Notes under the pieces: generated by a model
Seen by the model: only the letters and a program-made list of their open reading frames with translations
Databases searched by the model: none
What the model was told of the DNA's origin: nothing
Translations under genes and position numbers: made by a program
Assembly: GCA_026874595.1 (NCBI GenBank)
Contig: CM049315.1
Location: 18,619,664 to 18,683,663, forward strand
Reading direction: 5' to 3'
Origin: Sipunculus nudus
Taxonomy: Eukaryota > Annelida > Sipuncula > Golfingiida > Sipunculidae
DNA length: 64,000 nucleotides
In this document: positions 1 through 12,545 of the stretch, in pieces
Layout of the letters: each line of letters starts with the position of its first letter
How positions within the stretch are numbered: position 1 is the stretch's first letter

Positions 1-361
1 TGGTGAATGCATTCTCATCTGTAAAACATGATTCTGTCCGACCACCAGGGCTACCGTGATACAAACAAACGATAATCGACGTTCAGCGAGAGGACATGCA
101 ACAACCCCTACATATCAAGCATAATACATTTGTTTTAACTCAGTTGAGATACAATTTGTAACTTAAATGTTCAGTATATATGAACATATTGGCACTATAC
201 CACTCAAGAAAACCAGACGTTACCTCCTTCGACACTTGTTTACAGCCTAGCAAGGCATGCTGGGAAGGCTTAGAAGTGTCTATTCTTGTAACGCATGTTA
301 CATTTCATAATTCTGATATGAAATAACCCGTTAGTGTGACTGGGATTTTAGCATTTAGCCG
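1..361. other. no gene seen
   Basis: Unique-looking AT-rich sequence. No open frame with recognisable protein similarity and no repeat that I can match elsewhere in the window. Confidence 0.5.
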
Positions 362-914
362 GGACTAGACTGGTACCCTGTTCTATTAAGGCCCTCAAGC
401 CAAGCATCGAGACAGGCGTACAACGCCATCTTAAGTACTCCCAGTTGCAACTCCTGACCTACCTGTAGACTGGTTCCAACTCCAGTCTGTACGCTCACAC
501 CGATTGTCATGGACGTTCTCGCGATCCTGGCTGGTTATCCGTGAAGATTATTTATAAAATTACTTTCTTTAGTTATTTAAAGTTTCCAAATACTGAAAAA
601 TGAGTTTTTGCACAAAAATTGACTGATGGATGTATAGATGATACGAATCATACGATATACTGAATTCTTGATATTCCACTGTACGTGGCACTGGTTTATT
701 ATCAATATCTATTAATTTAATTATAAATGTCACACGAAATGTACAGCCAACTTTTAACAACTTCTCTTAGCAAACGAAATGCTTTTTTTTATCATATATA
801 AATCATACTTGAGTTGGAATCAGTCTGCCGGGAGTCCTGAAGATGGCGTTGTACGCCCGTTTCTATGATTGGCCTAGAGCAGCGGTGCCATAATAGAGCG
901 GGGTACCAGTCTAA
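362..914. mobile_element. foldback / MITE-like element with ~80-bp inverted arms
   Basis: The left arm (about 362-441) and right arm (about 831-914) are imperfect reverse complements. Both carry the GGCGTACAACGCCATCTT segment (414-431 and its complement at 841-858) and the GACTGGTACCC segment near the outer ends. A second inner pairing joins the GACTGGTTCCAACTC segment near 470 to its complement near 815. The 390-bp interior has no plausible gene. Foldbacks of this kind are usually non-autonomous DNA transposons; the superfamily cannot be assigned because no clear target duplication is visible. Confidence 0.6.
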
Positions 915-2201
915 GCCGGGACAAGCCTTCCGGCCTGATCTGACGGCGGGAAGAACGAAATGTGTCATTTTCGTTCAGGACGCTGACCGGTCTGAGCGGG
1001 CCGGGGTCGTTTGTGAGGTCGTCAGCGTCCAGGTCTGGACTAAGTAACAGTGTTTAACGTCTTACAGAGTACAACGGATACCTGTGTGGAACAGATGCAT
1101 GGATATACAATTTTTCACACTGTTTAGATATTTTGAGCTTTTACACGAACCACGATTATAAATCTATTCTTGGGAAAGAGAATCCAGGGTCTCAAACTCA
1201 GATGCGGCAAAAAATTCTAGCTTTTATGGTGCCCTCTTTACTCATCCTTAACATTTATATATTGTATGAATATAAAAACCATACATAACGAAGAACCGTA
1301 TATAAAATATTTTTTTTGCTGTAGGAATGGCATCCTTCGGTGGGGAAATCAAATAAAACTGTCTGATAAATGTTGCCCATCATAAGTAAGGTATGGTATG
1401 GGTATAAGACCCATGTATCACCAGGACCACAGAACCTTTTTATGCTGATTGCATTCAGTTACATCTTGTAGTATCAAGGAAAAGTATAGTTTGTATTCAG
1501 CCAATAAAATTTCATTTTAACCTACATGTAATAATGCCGCCTGATGAAAGACGACGCTCCTATCTACGTCTTTCTTTGATTTGCCAATTTCAAAACCAAA
1601 ACGTGCTGATTTGCTCAACTCTTTTAACTGGAGCTTTGTTGCTTGTTACAAAGCAACAACTTTTTTATGAAAAGAACTTGAAGACTGATGTTGTCCGCAT
1701 TAGATTACGGACAGGGACATTCTTATTGGCGTTTTGATACTGGATGTAAAACTACCTTCCAGCGAATCCATCTTGAATTTTGTTCACTACTAAACACTGG
1801 AAAAATGGAAGATATGTCTTGTTTGTCGTCCTTATCAGACAGTACCCGGACAATCTCAAATGGTGTCTGCAGTGATCCGTCCTTGCTCCAGAAGTACTCC
1901 TGAAATTTATTTTGAATCAAATTTTCACATGTAAAGAAAACAATTTTGACATATATAAAAATCTTCAAATCTTAAAGAGAAATGGACTGAGAATACTCTG
2001 ATTGACGATATATTACTTGTTTTGTGAGTCATAAAAGATGATTTTAAATTGTTAATGATAATTTTAATAGTGCTGGATCTTGTAAAAGTAAACATTACGT
2101 CAGAGATCAGGATAACAAAAACAATGAAAACGCCGTAATGATAAATTAAATGATGACATGAAGACGGTAAATATGGTAACGTCGGTCCCGTTTGATAAAA
2201 A
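915..2201. other. no gene seen
   Basis: AT-rich sequence with short open frames only (60-81 codons, overlapping on both strands), none with a recognisable domain. The frames near 1534-1968 overlap each other in three frames, which is typical of chance. Confidence 0.5.
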
Positions 2202-3060
2202 CTAGAATACGGGTAGTCGACAAGCGACTACGTGTATCAGCCATCACAGTGGCCTGGGTAAAAGTAAGGCATGTTCCTGACATGACAAGACTTCAAATTT
2301 GTGGCACTAGTGATGCCAATTAAATTCCTCTTATCTCTGCAATTTTCATCAAAAAAATAATATACAGATGGATACACCAAGCAAAGATTCCAGACCGAGA
2401 CACCAGTCCACTACTGAGAAAAAGTGTATCAATATATTCTATAAAAACAGAGCAACAGGTGGCGCCATCTGTCTGGTCTACAACAAAGCTATCCAAGACG
2501 GATAAACATGCCAAAATTTCAAAGTCTTACATCCATCCACTCCTGAGATATGAGCAGTTTTTACCCAAAGCAAACAGACAATTGAACACTACGCAAAAAC
2601 ATTGCAGATGACGCCACCAGTCTTGAATACAAGATGGGCGTATCCAAGATCTATGGTATGTATTCAACAGTTTCAGGCCAATAATGCAATTCGCTCCTGA
2701 GAAAAGGGCATTTATGTATTCTACGAAAAAGGGAAGGTAGGTGGCGCCACCTGTCTGGTCTATAAGAAAAGTCTCCAAGATGGATAGACATGCAAAATTA
2801 TAGAAGAAATACATTGAACTACTCCTGGGATATGAGCAATTTTCACCTAAATCAAACGTACGGATGGACGCCACACGAAAACGATAGCAGATGGCGCCAC
2901 CAGTCTTGAATATGAGATGCAGGTATCCAAGGTCTATGGATATGCACAATTTCAGCCAAAAACGCCCAATAAGACGAACAGATGGCAATGATTTGATGGA
3001 CCCCACGCAAAAATCATTGTAGGTGGTACCACCAGTCTCGAGTACTTGTTAGAAAGATCC
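2202..3060 (-). mobile_element. Helentron-like non-autonomous element, family B, degraded copy
   Basis: On the minus strand the 3' end is intact: a hairpin GTAGTCG-loop-CGACTAC (complement at about 2213-2231), a short spacer, then CTAG at 2202-2205, followed on that strand by a T-run. The body holds diverged tandem units of about 283 bp (GGTGGCGCC at 2458 and 2741), with intervening copies of the motif near 2616 and 2891. The same 3' end and units occur at 14871-16068 and 29134-30675. The 5' hairpin of the family is missing, so this copy is 5'-truncated or eroded. Confidence 0.7.
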
Positions 3061-3226
3061 AAGATCTTTATTTATTTACCCCTATGTATTTACCCCATTG
3101 AAACACCAACAAATCAGCGTATTTGCAGGCTTTTTTGCACTCTATGAAAAACTAAGTCCAGTTGAATAAGTTATTTAATCAAATGAAAAATGACAGCACT
3201 GATAATTAGGTTTAGATAAAAAATAA

Positions 3227-3610
3227 ATACCAGGTGCGAATCTATTACCTGTAACAATTACATAGATGACTTTTTGGAAACCTGTCATTTTGGAAATCTA
3301 GCGTATAACGGGACAGAACGGGCGATAATGAGGGACAGGCTACGGCGCGTACGACCTTGGGGAAAAGATCAAGATAAAAAAAAAATACCAGGTGCAAATA
3401 ATCACCCATGGCCAATATTGTGCACCAACAGGCAAGGTCACCATTTGAATATTTTTGAGATCTAGCGTATGACGGGACAGAACCCAGCGATAATGGGGAG
3501 AGGCTATATGGAGCATACGAATTTGGATATAATGTCAAGATAAAAATAAATAAATATTAGGTGTATTTTTCATATATACAATATCAGCCATGTTGGAGAT
3601 CTAGGACAGA
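3227..3610. repeat. tandem repeat, ~160-bp unit, about 2.5 copies
   Basis: Units begin near 3227, 3387 and 3554. Shared blocks are ATACCAGGTGC and TCTAGCGTAT followed by ACGGGACAGAAC. The copies are diverged and contain no convincing coding frame. It directly follows the family B copy at 2202-3060 and may be part of another decayed element. Confidence 0.6.
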
Positions 3611-5025
3611 AGAAAATAAATTTAAGAAAAAGAAAAATTTTGTAATCGATGGTTCTGCACTCTCGGTTACTAAGAAAGTCCACCCATAAAAATATTTTGA
3701 CCCAAATCTTGAGATAAAATTAAACCTTTATAACCTTTCCTAACAGCTAAGGAGGCTTAAATAAAACCAGAGGAACCCTTTCATAGTTTATATGTAAATG
3801 TGTCCAGTAAAGATTTCTGTAAGTAACATATACCAGACATGTATGGACCTATCGTGAAGCTGCGTCAGGAATGTACTAACATGATTGGCTGGGTCGGGTC
3901 CTTATGTCTGGCCTTCATCTCCTGGTCGCTTAAACCTACCAAGCCGAATTTGAAGTACTAATAAAAAAAATGAACGGATCTGACTAAACATGTGGTCATA
4001 CCTCCATATTTGTATTCCGCCTGGCGTCACAAAAACAATTATTTAAACTGTAATAAAAAAATAGTGGTATGTCTAATTAAATGCTGCAGTTAGCTAGTAA
4101 CTTTTTATTTCAGTAAATAACGATCTCCAAAAAGCAAAATGTTTGCAAGATTTTATATAAATAAAAGTAAATAAAATAGCATTTTATTCAATAAATTTTA
4201 TTAGATATTATGTGTAATTTCTCATCTAATGTAAACTTGTATTTATTTCATTAGCGTTTTTATATAGGATAACAAGTTCATATACCTACAATATGTTTGT
4301 AAACAAAAGAACTATTGTATCATCTAAATGAAAGTCCCTGCATTACAAACGTCTATGCAGTTATATAACTATCATGACAATCACCAAATTCTCGGAGTAA
4401 TCAGCGGCAAAATGCTTTTACCTTTAAGAATGCAAGAATATAATCAGGCTACATATCGTAGTGCAAATTTTACGTCATGAACTACATTTAAGAATATTTC
4501 TTATTTTACATTATTTGCTGAATTCCATACATCTAGAATAATCTAGAATTTGATATTTTATTTTCCACTTAAATGTTTTAAGTTAAACTCAACAGGAACT
4601 CCGACAGCTATCACCATAACAGAAACCTGTGTAATATGGCAGGAAGGTTAGTGCTTAGGGATTTAAAGGGTTGGTGCTATCAGCGAAATTAGTTTCTCGA
4701 ATGAGTAATTTTCGAAGGAATAACTTCAATAATCCAGCCAAAAGTGTCAGGGAATCGATTTACATGGAGAAAGATTTTGTATGCACGAATTAAATGTTCT
4801 CATACCGTTTCCTGTGAAAGTGATAATGTCATTAATTCCGGCTGCTAGGGTCCGTTTGTCTTTTTGGATTTCTTGTAACAGTGGTTCAAGCCTGTAGTGT
4901 AATATGGTACAAATTTATAATATAAAAATGTTATAGAGATGTGGACTGCATAATTAATGCAAGAATATAAAAATCATATAGAAATGTAATAATGCAACAA
5001 TTAGTTATGCAAAGATAGACATATA

Positions 5026-5026
<1 letters not shown>
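3611..5026. other. no gene seen
   Basis: AT-rich, non-repetitive within the window as far as I can read it. No coding frame of note. Confidence 0.5.

Positions 5027-5078
<52 letters not shown>
5027..5078. repeat. (CT)n microsatellite, ~26 copies
   Basis: Uninterrupted CT dinucleotides, followed by a short impure tail. Confidence 0.95.
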
Positions 5079-5080
<2 letters not shown>

Positions 5081-5456
5081 GTTCTCTCTCTTCCTTCGAA
5101 TTTATTCGAAAAGTTTATTTTATTGTCATGAAGTCCTAAATATTAATCTAATGGTTTAAATTTATAATCAAATTAACTGACATATTTTGTTAGTGTATCA
5201 GTATCAATCCAGCACGCTACCATTTTTCCTGAACTTCCATATGACTGTCCAGGATAACAACTACTGGCCCCTTGGCCTCTCGGATACCAATGAGGCGCGC
5301 CAGGATGAGGCCGACGTTTTTAGCCATAGCAAGAAACCTAACGTTTGTGATTTTATGCATCATTCGCAGGTAGTTCATCATCACAGTCACCTCATCTCCT
5401 GCTACAATAAAAATAAAATATATACACATAAAGTTCTTGTCATCATGAGATCCCGA

Positions 5457-5458
<2 letters not shown>

Positions 5459-5503
<45 letters not shown>
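5459..5503. repeat. (TA)n microsatellite with adjacent G10 run
   Basis: About 22 TA repeats. A run of ten G follows at 5518-5527. Two overlapping 115-codon frames on opposite strands here are artefacts of the dinucleotide run. Confidence 0.95.
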
Positions 5504-5508
<5 letters not shown>

Positions 5509-5925
5509 GAAATGTTTGGGGGGGGGGCGGCTGATGTCCCTCCCTCCCCCACCCCGTTCACCACCGAATTTTGCTTAGGTATATTGCCTCATTAAAATTT
5601 GACTAATCAGTCATCGTGCACTTTTGACTCAACTCAAAGAATGTGGAAGGCAAACGGATTTTACACACTGACTGTTACATATACATATATACACAGGATG
5701 CTTACACGACTATGCGCGTTTTTAAGAGAGAGAAAGGGGGGTATACCTTTCTGACTCCCGTCGTCTGTGAGCAGGATTCCCTCCAGGAGTCTTAGCTTTG
5801 TCCACAGAGTACACGGTCCGGATGACGTTGGTAAGATTTTCATGACGATGGAAACTCATAATTACCGTAGCTTGCAGGTCAGAAGATATGTTATATGTTT
5901 TGTTTTGGCATCATTGTTATAAAGG

Positions 5926-6215
5926 GTAAGCCTACATCTCTTTCTGTGCTTCTTGACACTGTTTTAAAGGGTAAGCCTACATCTCTTTCTGTGCTTCTGG
6001 GCCCTTCTTAAATGTAAGCCTACATCTCTTTCTGTGCCTCGTGGTTGTTTTAAAGGATAAGCCTACATCTCTTTCTGTGCTTCTGGACCCTTCTTAAATG
6101 TAAGCCTACATCTGTTTCCGGCCCATTTGACGGTTGTAAAATGTGAGTCTATATCTTTTGAGTGGTCTTTGTCGTTCTAATATGTAAACCTACACCTGTG
6201 TTTGTGCCTCTTGAC
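5926..6215. repeat. minisatellite, ~43-46-bp unit, about 6-7 copies
   Basis: TAAGCCTACATCTCTTTCTG recurs at about 5926, 5972, 6014, 6057 and 6101, with more diverged copies to about 6210. Alternate units differ in their tails (TTGACAC versus GGGCCCTTC), suggesting a two-unit higher-order repeat. Confidence 0.85.
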
Positions 6216-6262
6216 CATCTATATATATATTAACCCGGTGAGGCATAGCAGTCCGCACCCTC

Positions 6263-6512
6263 AAGCTGTGTTTCCATGTATCCGCCTGTCGTCCTTGCAG
6301 TTTCAAAAGGGGCACGTGAAAGGGTATCCGCAAGAAAAACGTACGTACTTATGGAAACAGTTTTGACGGACTGCGCACTAGGGAGCGTACGTACGTCTTT
6401 TGCGGATACGTTTTTTGCGGATACATGGAAAAAGCTTATGTCTCTTCATACCTGGCGCCGGAGCACTGCGTATGAGACGTACGAGATTTACGGATGAATG
6501 GAAACACAGCTT
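6263..6512. mobile_element. small TIR element (~250 bp)
   Basis: The ends are perfect 15-bp inverted repeats, AAGCTGTGTTTCCAT at 6263-6277 and its complement at 6498-6512. The interior has further inverted blocks (GCGGATAC and several GTACGTAC palindromes). No coding capacity. A target-site duplication is not evident. Consistent with a MITE. Confidence 0.65.
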
Positions 6513-7270
6513 CATGCTCAGCCAATGAATGAGTTAGCACAAAGCAACGTTTGTTTGACGCGCTTTATGCCTTATACGGAAAAGACTTTTTCACTCAAAT
6601 TATCTATTCATTAATTATTTATTTGCCATTCGGGTAAGCGGTATGAGACGCGGTAAATACTATTTTGGAAAATACACAGTTGATTATTAAAAGTGAATTT
6701 CTGGCAATAAATCCAAAATGCAAACTTAAGACTAAATAAAATCTGTTAAAAAAAAAGTTCGAAGAATATCTTTAAGTGCTGACATTATCGAAAAGGTTCA
6801 CAAACTGACTCACACTCTTCCGTGTCCTCTGGAATATTTCTCTCTCTCCCTCGGCTCTAAAAACAGCCCCTATTTATAACTTTTTAACTTGTCCGAAAAT
6901 TCTAGAATTGGTAAACTCATCTTAACAGTGAGTAACCAGTAATAAGAGAACATTGCTGGTATATCGCCTATATTCAATGTGTTTATGGTTTCTACGCCAT
7001 TTTAGTCCTTGAAATGAGTGCCTGTGGCCTAGGCCTACTGAGCGATTGGTGAGAGGGGCATACAGGGTTCATGATGTCAAGATTTACAGGGATTTCACTT
7101 CACATAAACTTAAGGAAACGCGCTCTTATTAGAATCTATAAAAGTACTTATCTATGGAATTTAAATATAGACAACACATATGAACCGATCCTTTTCTGTA
7201 GTGTTTTAATTTTGTGTTTCTTGAAATATTTCAATATCTGTTGAGAAAGGAACATATAAGTAGACTATGT
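6513..7270. other. no gene seen
   Basis: AT-rich unique sequence without a recognisable feature. Confidence 0.5.
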
Positions 7271-8035
7271 GTGTCACACCGGATGCGTCCGAACGAATAT
7301 GACACGAACGAATATTTCTGTGCCTCCGAATAAATTTTGTTTATATATGATTTTCAAATCAGTCAAAATGATTTTGAACAGTCTGGTTACAGCTTAGAAA
7401 CATGTGTCAAAATGCAAGACGTTGAACTGATGAAAAATGCTGATTTAGGACATATCAAATATGTTCGTAAATATGTTTATTGTTCTATGCATTGTTCTAT
7501 TTATCGCGGATTATTTTATTTTTGGGCAAGTGTTTGGGACTGTGCGCAAAGTCCTACATATTAATGATAATCTGTGCTCCAAGTGCTTATACTGCTAACT
7601 TATTATTTTATTATTGAAACTGGACTTAATTCTGTGTTATTTATATTTATCATTTGAGGAAATGAAGTGTATTTTTTGTGTTCTTCTCACACATATAAAT
7701 AAAGTATTTTGTTCCCGACTGCAACTTTAACCGTGGACAAGGAAACGCAATATGTTTGTTACACAGTGTTATATATCAAATAGATTAGGTACAAATGAAC
7801 AAGCCTGGTTATAAATGTTTCAGCCCTTTTGTGTTGAAGGTGAAAAGAAGCCATTCTTGTCCGATGCGAACGACAAAAAATAGAACATGTTCCATGTTCT
7901 AATTTTTTTTTTCGGATAGCATCGTTCGGATTAGGTGTGTATGCACCAACATAAAATAAAGGATTTTATTTTTTCGTTCGTTCAGGAAATTTTCGTTTGG
8001 ACGTAAAATTCGTTCGGACGCATCCAGTGTGAAAC
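7271..8035. mobile_element. non-autonomous TIR element, 28-bp ends
   Basis: The left end at 7271-7298 and right end at 8008-8035 are inverted repeats with two or three mismatches, sharing GGATGCGTCCGAACGAAT. Subterminal copies of CGAACGAAT follow on the left (about 7305-7313) with related CGTTCGTTC and TTCGTTT motifs on the right. A 75-codon frame inside (7337-7564) resembles no protein I know. The superfamily is unassigned. Confidence 0.65.
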
Positions 8036-9527
8036 CGCCTTTATCGCTTCCAAACGAAATCTCTGCGGCGGCGGCGGCGCTACCGTGCTTAAACCATAGT
8101 ATCCCGACTTTGTCTTGGGGTATAATAATGCTGAATTGACTGAACTGTTGATCTGTCAATGATGATATGTCCGTAAACAAAGATTTATCAAAGATTTTCC
8201 CAATTCGAATTCTTCAAGTGCATCGCGAGAGCGGATTCTTTCATATTTTGTCCAAATCAAAATTAAATACACTCTGTTTAAGAGAGGAGAGCTCACAGTA
8301 ATTTGGTAATATTTTTATAAATTGGCAATTTACAATAAAATTAAGCTGAAATGAAGAGAAAATGGAGGGACCTATTTATAATTAATTTATAAATATAAAA
8401 TATAAAATATATAAATGAAAGCCCACACTTTGTACAATTTTGTAGAAGATGCAGTCAATAAACTCAGTCACAGTAAGTCTTTACCCAACTTAAACTGAAA
8501 CCTGAAATTCCTAATAATTTGAAGCGCATATAAGCAAGGATATAGATGTAAAAACAAAAAAATCTGCATCCTCATTTGTGAAAGTAATAATGTAGAGACA
8601 TGATGCATGACTACCACGGTATATCTTGTGTCAAGGCTTTCCTCTCTATGAAAAATACCACTGAACGTTTGGTTGGTATAAACACACAACTGTACCTGGG
8701 TTGATTATTAAACTGGAAAAGGAGCGAAGGAAATAAAGGTAAACTAGATATGTAGTTTGAGCCTAAAGTTTTATCTCCGGTATCATCCTTATCAAAGTTT
8801 TCTACACAAATTCACGAGGAAAAATCACAGGTGAACTGTAGAACAGCGCGGAAAATAAATGGTTCGTCACACAGCCGGGACAAAGAAATTGCCCTTTGTC
8901 ACGATGGTATAGTTTTGTTTGAATTAAAACATATTTTTGCGATCCACATTACCCTAACCCTCAACAACTGCTATCCCTATTGAGGTACATTGAAATAGAA
9001 GAGGACCCGACGACAGACACATAATGATAGAGGATTTCAATTTGATATACAAACGATGAGGAACAACTTAGGTGGTATCAAGCTGGGGCGCAGAGTCGAC
9101 GGGTCTGATGTTTGATGTTGGAAAAATAAACTGATGCTACCAGCGGTGACCGGAGAATGGACCGCATGTCTGTCAAAAATTCTACACTCTTTAATTTGTA
9201 GTTCCAAGATGAATTCTGATTGATCATATTCTGGTTCGGTTTTTATCAATAGACACAATTTGTTTAAGCTCTCTCCTCTCAAGCTGTGTTAGTTCAACGA
9301 ATGTGAACGCTACTTAGAAATGATCAATGCAGTGTTTATAGTTGTCTTTAATCTAGGCTGGATTAGAACGTCTAAGCAGACGTAAAGAGACAAGCATTAC
9401 GTGAATTACCGTACCGCCCTGAGTACAATTGAATTAATTCAATACTCTGAGTCAACTTTTCATTTGTGTCTTTAAAGGAGCGTGGATTTATTTATTCGAA
9501 TGCATCCCCTATTTTCATATCGCTATA
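8036..9527. other. no gene seen; short GCG run
   Basis: A GCG triplet run occurs at about 8064-8080. The rest is AT-rich with no gene-like frame. Confidence 0.5.
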
Positions 9528-9714
9528 CAGAAACGGGTCGAGGGGGTAGTACCCCCCCCCCCCCCCCCATTTTACAGCCACTGGGTTTCAGGCTATTTTT
9601 TGCGGCCTGGAACCCCCGCCCCCTCTTCCCCGGACCTTGGGACTTTTTTTAGGTCCTGTCATTAGTCCTCCTGGGTTGGATCCTTCCTTTTTTCTAAAGC
9701 CTGATACGCCCCTG
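9528..9714. mobile_element. small TIR element, family F, degraded copy
   Basis: It begins with CAGAAACGGGTCGAGGG and ends with a CCTGATACGCCCCTG segment, inverted relatives of the ends of the better copy at 10452-10663. A run of 17 C lies inside (9552-9568). Internal text such as CCTGGGTTGGA is shared with the other copy. Confidence 0.55.
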
Positions 9715-9771
9715 CAATATCTGTGTAGTTTTGTGTAGGTTTGTGCATTTGTTTCAGACGTAATGTTGTTT

Positions 9772-9870
9772 ATAATAATAATAATAATAATAACCTTGCC
9801 TTGAAGCTATTCTGGTCCAAATTATTTTAACGGACAACATTACCTCCTTCACTTGAATAAGTTAATTCAC

Positions 9871-9920
<50 letters not shown>
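9772..9920. repeat. microsatellites (TAA)n and (TG)n
   Basis: A TAA run lies at 9772-9792 and a TG run of about 47 bases at 9874-9920. The sequence between them is unique. Confidence 0.9.
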
Positions 9921-9922
<2 letters not shown>

Positions 9923-10451
9923 CTGGTATATTTAGAGGCCTCAGTGCAATGTGAAGAAATGTGGGGCAAATTAGTTGTACAAGGTCACACTCACCCAGCA
10001 TCCTGTATAGCTTCGTAGTGTTGAGACAACACCGAACGCTTACTTTACTGTATATACAGTATATCAGAGAGGATATATATAGCGTCATATCGACCCTCTG
10101 GCATAACGACGAGATTACTGGCGCCAGAGTGTCATTACATCCAAGTCTGAGGAACGCATTATAAGGCCTTATGAAGATGCAAATATTTTCGTCATTTCTG
10201 AAAACGCTTCATGGCCTACAGGTACACTGTCAATCAACATAAACCAGACCAATCGTTAGCATTTTTTGTGTACTTTCTAACAATACTAAACATAAGCGAG
10301 AAAAAGTTCCGTTTTAATCCAGCACATTGGTGAACCCCTCGGTCGGTTTGTTGAATTTATGACCGCATGGCTGGCACGGGTTACAGGACGGAGGCAGCTT
10401 GCAGGCGGAACAGGAAATGACCCGTGTCCATGGAGACGGTGTTTCTGTTTG

Positions 10452-10663
10452 CAGAAGCGGATCCAGGGGGGGGGGGGGGTCCAGGGGGGCCGGACCCCCC
10501 CCTTTTCCATCAGAAACAACTTTTTTTAAGGGCTTCAGACAAAATTTTGCCGCCTTGCCTCCCCTCCCCCTTTTTCAGACCTAAGGACCTTTTTTTTAGG
10601 GTTCACATTTGTCCCCCTGGGTTGGACCCCCCCCCCTTTTCCTAAATCCTGGATCCGCCCCTG
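10452..10663. mobile_element. small TIR element (MITE-like), family F
   Basis: The termini are 16-bp inverted repeats with two mismatches (CAGAAGCGGATCCAGG; the complement of the right end reads CAGGGGCGGATCCAGG). They are flanked on both sides by GTTTG, a possible 5-bp target duplication. Just inside lie a G14 run (10466-10479) and C-rich tracts. CAGGGG-type ends recall hAT elements, but those make 8-bp duplications, so the superfamily is uncertain. Related copies lie at 9528 and 26050. Confidence 0.7.
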
Positions 10664-12435
10664 GTTTGGGTTGTGAGCTCACATATACTTTTGTGTTATT
10701 TTATCATTCTTAGAATAATATTGAGATTATGGGCCGTTAACCACAATATGAATGCAACCTGATGCAAGACCACTGCGATACATACCTCGATATAACTTAT
10801 ATCATGACTCGAGTAGGGTTACCAGCTCAATTATTTGATTGCCTACTGAGTCGGGTTGTCACGGCTAGGATATATATGAACGATAATATAGGGGTGGGGG
10901 CGTGGTATACTACGGTATATACTCCCCCCCCCCCCCCCCACACACATACACTTTTTAACAAGGAGAATTGTCAATGTAATCATCCCCCTACTATTCTGAG
11001 AATAATATTTACATGTATATTTGAAATGAAATAAATTAAAAATTAAAAATTAGAATTATAGACTTTGGTTCAATTTTCTATGAGTTTACTATGAAATATT
11101 TATGGGTGAAAACGTTAATCCATGTCAATTGTACTTTTATACACGTACGCTAAATCAAAAGACCGATGCAAGAACAACAACTAGCAACATTACGAAGGCT
11201 GGAAATATGACCCGCTCAAAAAGGGGGACTGACCCGGCAACCAGAGGTAAATGGGTATTTTAGACTTTTTTCAATGGCCTATTTCACAATCTTTAACGCA
11301 GCAAATTATAAAAAAAAAAGTAGGCCTACCGTAGTAGTCTGTAATTTGCAGGAAATCGATGTACTATTAGAAAAATACTAGTTATATAATGAAAGGTGGT
11401 TTTGTTTGAGAGTGGTTGTGTCAATTGAGTCGAATTTATCGCCTCGAATTTTGATCTTCCTCCTTAACGGTTTGTATGACGTTATGACGTCACATTGTAC
11501 AAGTTATATTTGATTTTGAGCATTTGTGGTCATTACTCATCAAATATACTGATTATCAAACTTTATAAGCCTTATATTTTAAATAAATATATATTTCTTC
11601 TTATTATAGAACAATAATTTAAAAAAAACCGCGCCAACGATACTAAAATTAGCTATTAAAAAAAACTCTGAAATGCACAATTTCCCAACCTCAAGAAAAA
11701 AAGTAAAGCATGTGCTCGCCAGATGGCGCTAGTCATGTGAACTCCATTCACACATTCGGCAAAAGAACGGAAAAGCGGGACCCGATTTAAATGAATGAAA
11801 AAATAGTACAAGGAGACTGCACTGAACTGGGTACATGTGTACCGGGAGGAAACAACAATAGTGACTGAACACGGGGTTTCCACGGTGTGTATACACATGT
11901 CTGTCAGTCTGTGGGTTTGCGACGTCGATTCCTACAACCCTACACACGAATACGGAATAGTGATAAAGGCGGAGCCCTCGGGGGTCTTACATCGCATGAA
12001 GACTCCGTAGTCTGTCCGTGTCGTTGGGAGGTAAGGAAATCCGTGTCAGATTTGATAATGAAAGCGGAGAAATTAATCAGCAGTTGCTATGAGTGTGACA
12101 TATCGAGATTTATTTCCCTAACCGGTACGATTATAGAATAGGTGCCAAACAATACTGACAGTAGTGGCAGTTATAGGTTTACTTACAACTTCCACAAGGA
12201 TAGATCTATTGGCGGTAAGTCAGCCTTGCACCAAGGCAAGCGGTAAGTGTATATGACAAAAAAAAGTGACATAAGGGTTTATCAATTTATCACCTCTCCG
12301 AGAGTCAACTATATCCTAATCGAAAAAAAATGTAGATTCCACCTACCACTTCACCTATGCTTTGCTGTGAAAAAAGTGGAGTCAACCTATTATTTAATAA
12401 TAGGGCATAACTATAGAAACTGGGCTACAGCCCAC
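10664..12435. other. no gene seen; C16 run
   Basis: A run of about 16 C followed by CA repeats lies at 10924-10945. The remaining sequence has only short overlapping frames. Confidence 0.5.
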
Positions 12436-12541
12436 CTCCGGGGTGTATCTAAAACCCGGAGATCTCCGGCCGGAGATCAAAATAAACCCGGAGATCGCAG
12501 TATCTTAATTCATAAGGCAGCAATAAGTATTAAAAGTTCCC
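12436..12541. repeat. ~105-bp direct repeat, copy 1 (copy 2 at 13113-13216)
   Basis: Both copies contain the palindromic block CCGGAGATCTCCGG followed by CCGGAGATC motifs and then GGCAGCAATAAGTATTAAA. Copy 1 lies just outside, and copy 2 inside, the TIR element at 12546-13392. Confidence 0.85.
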
Positions 12542-12545
12542 CACT

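Noticed and set aside
5187-5564. Two 115-codon frames on opposite strands
   Set aside because: They run through a TA microsatellite (alternating Ile-Tyr) and have no other support.
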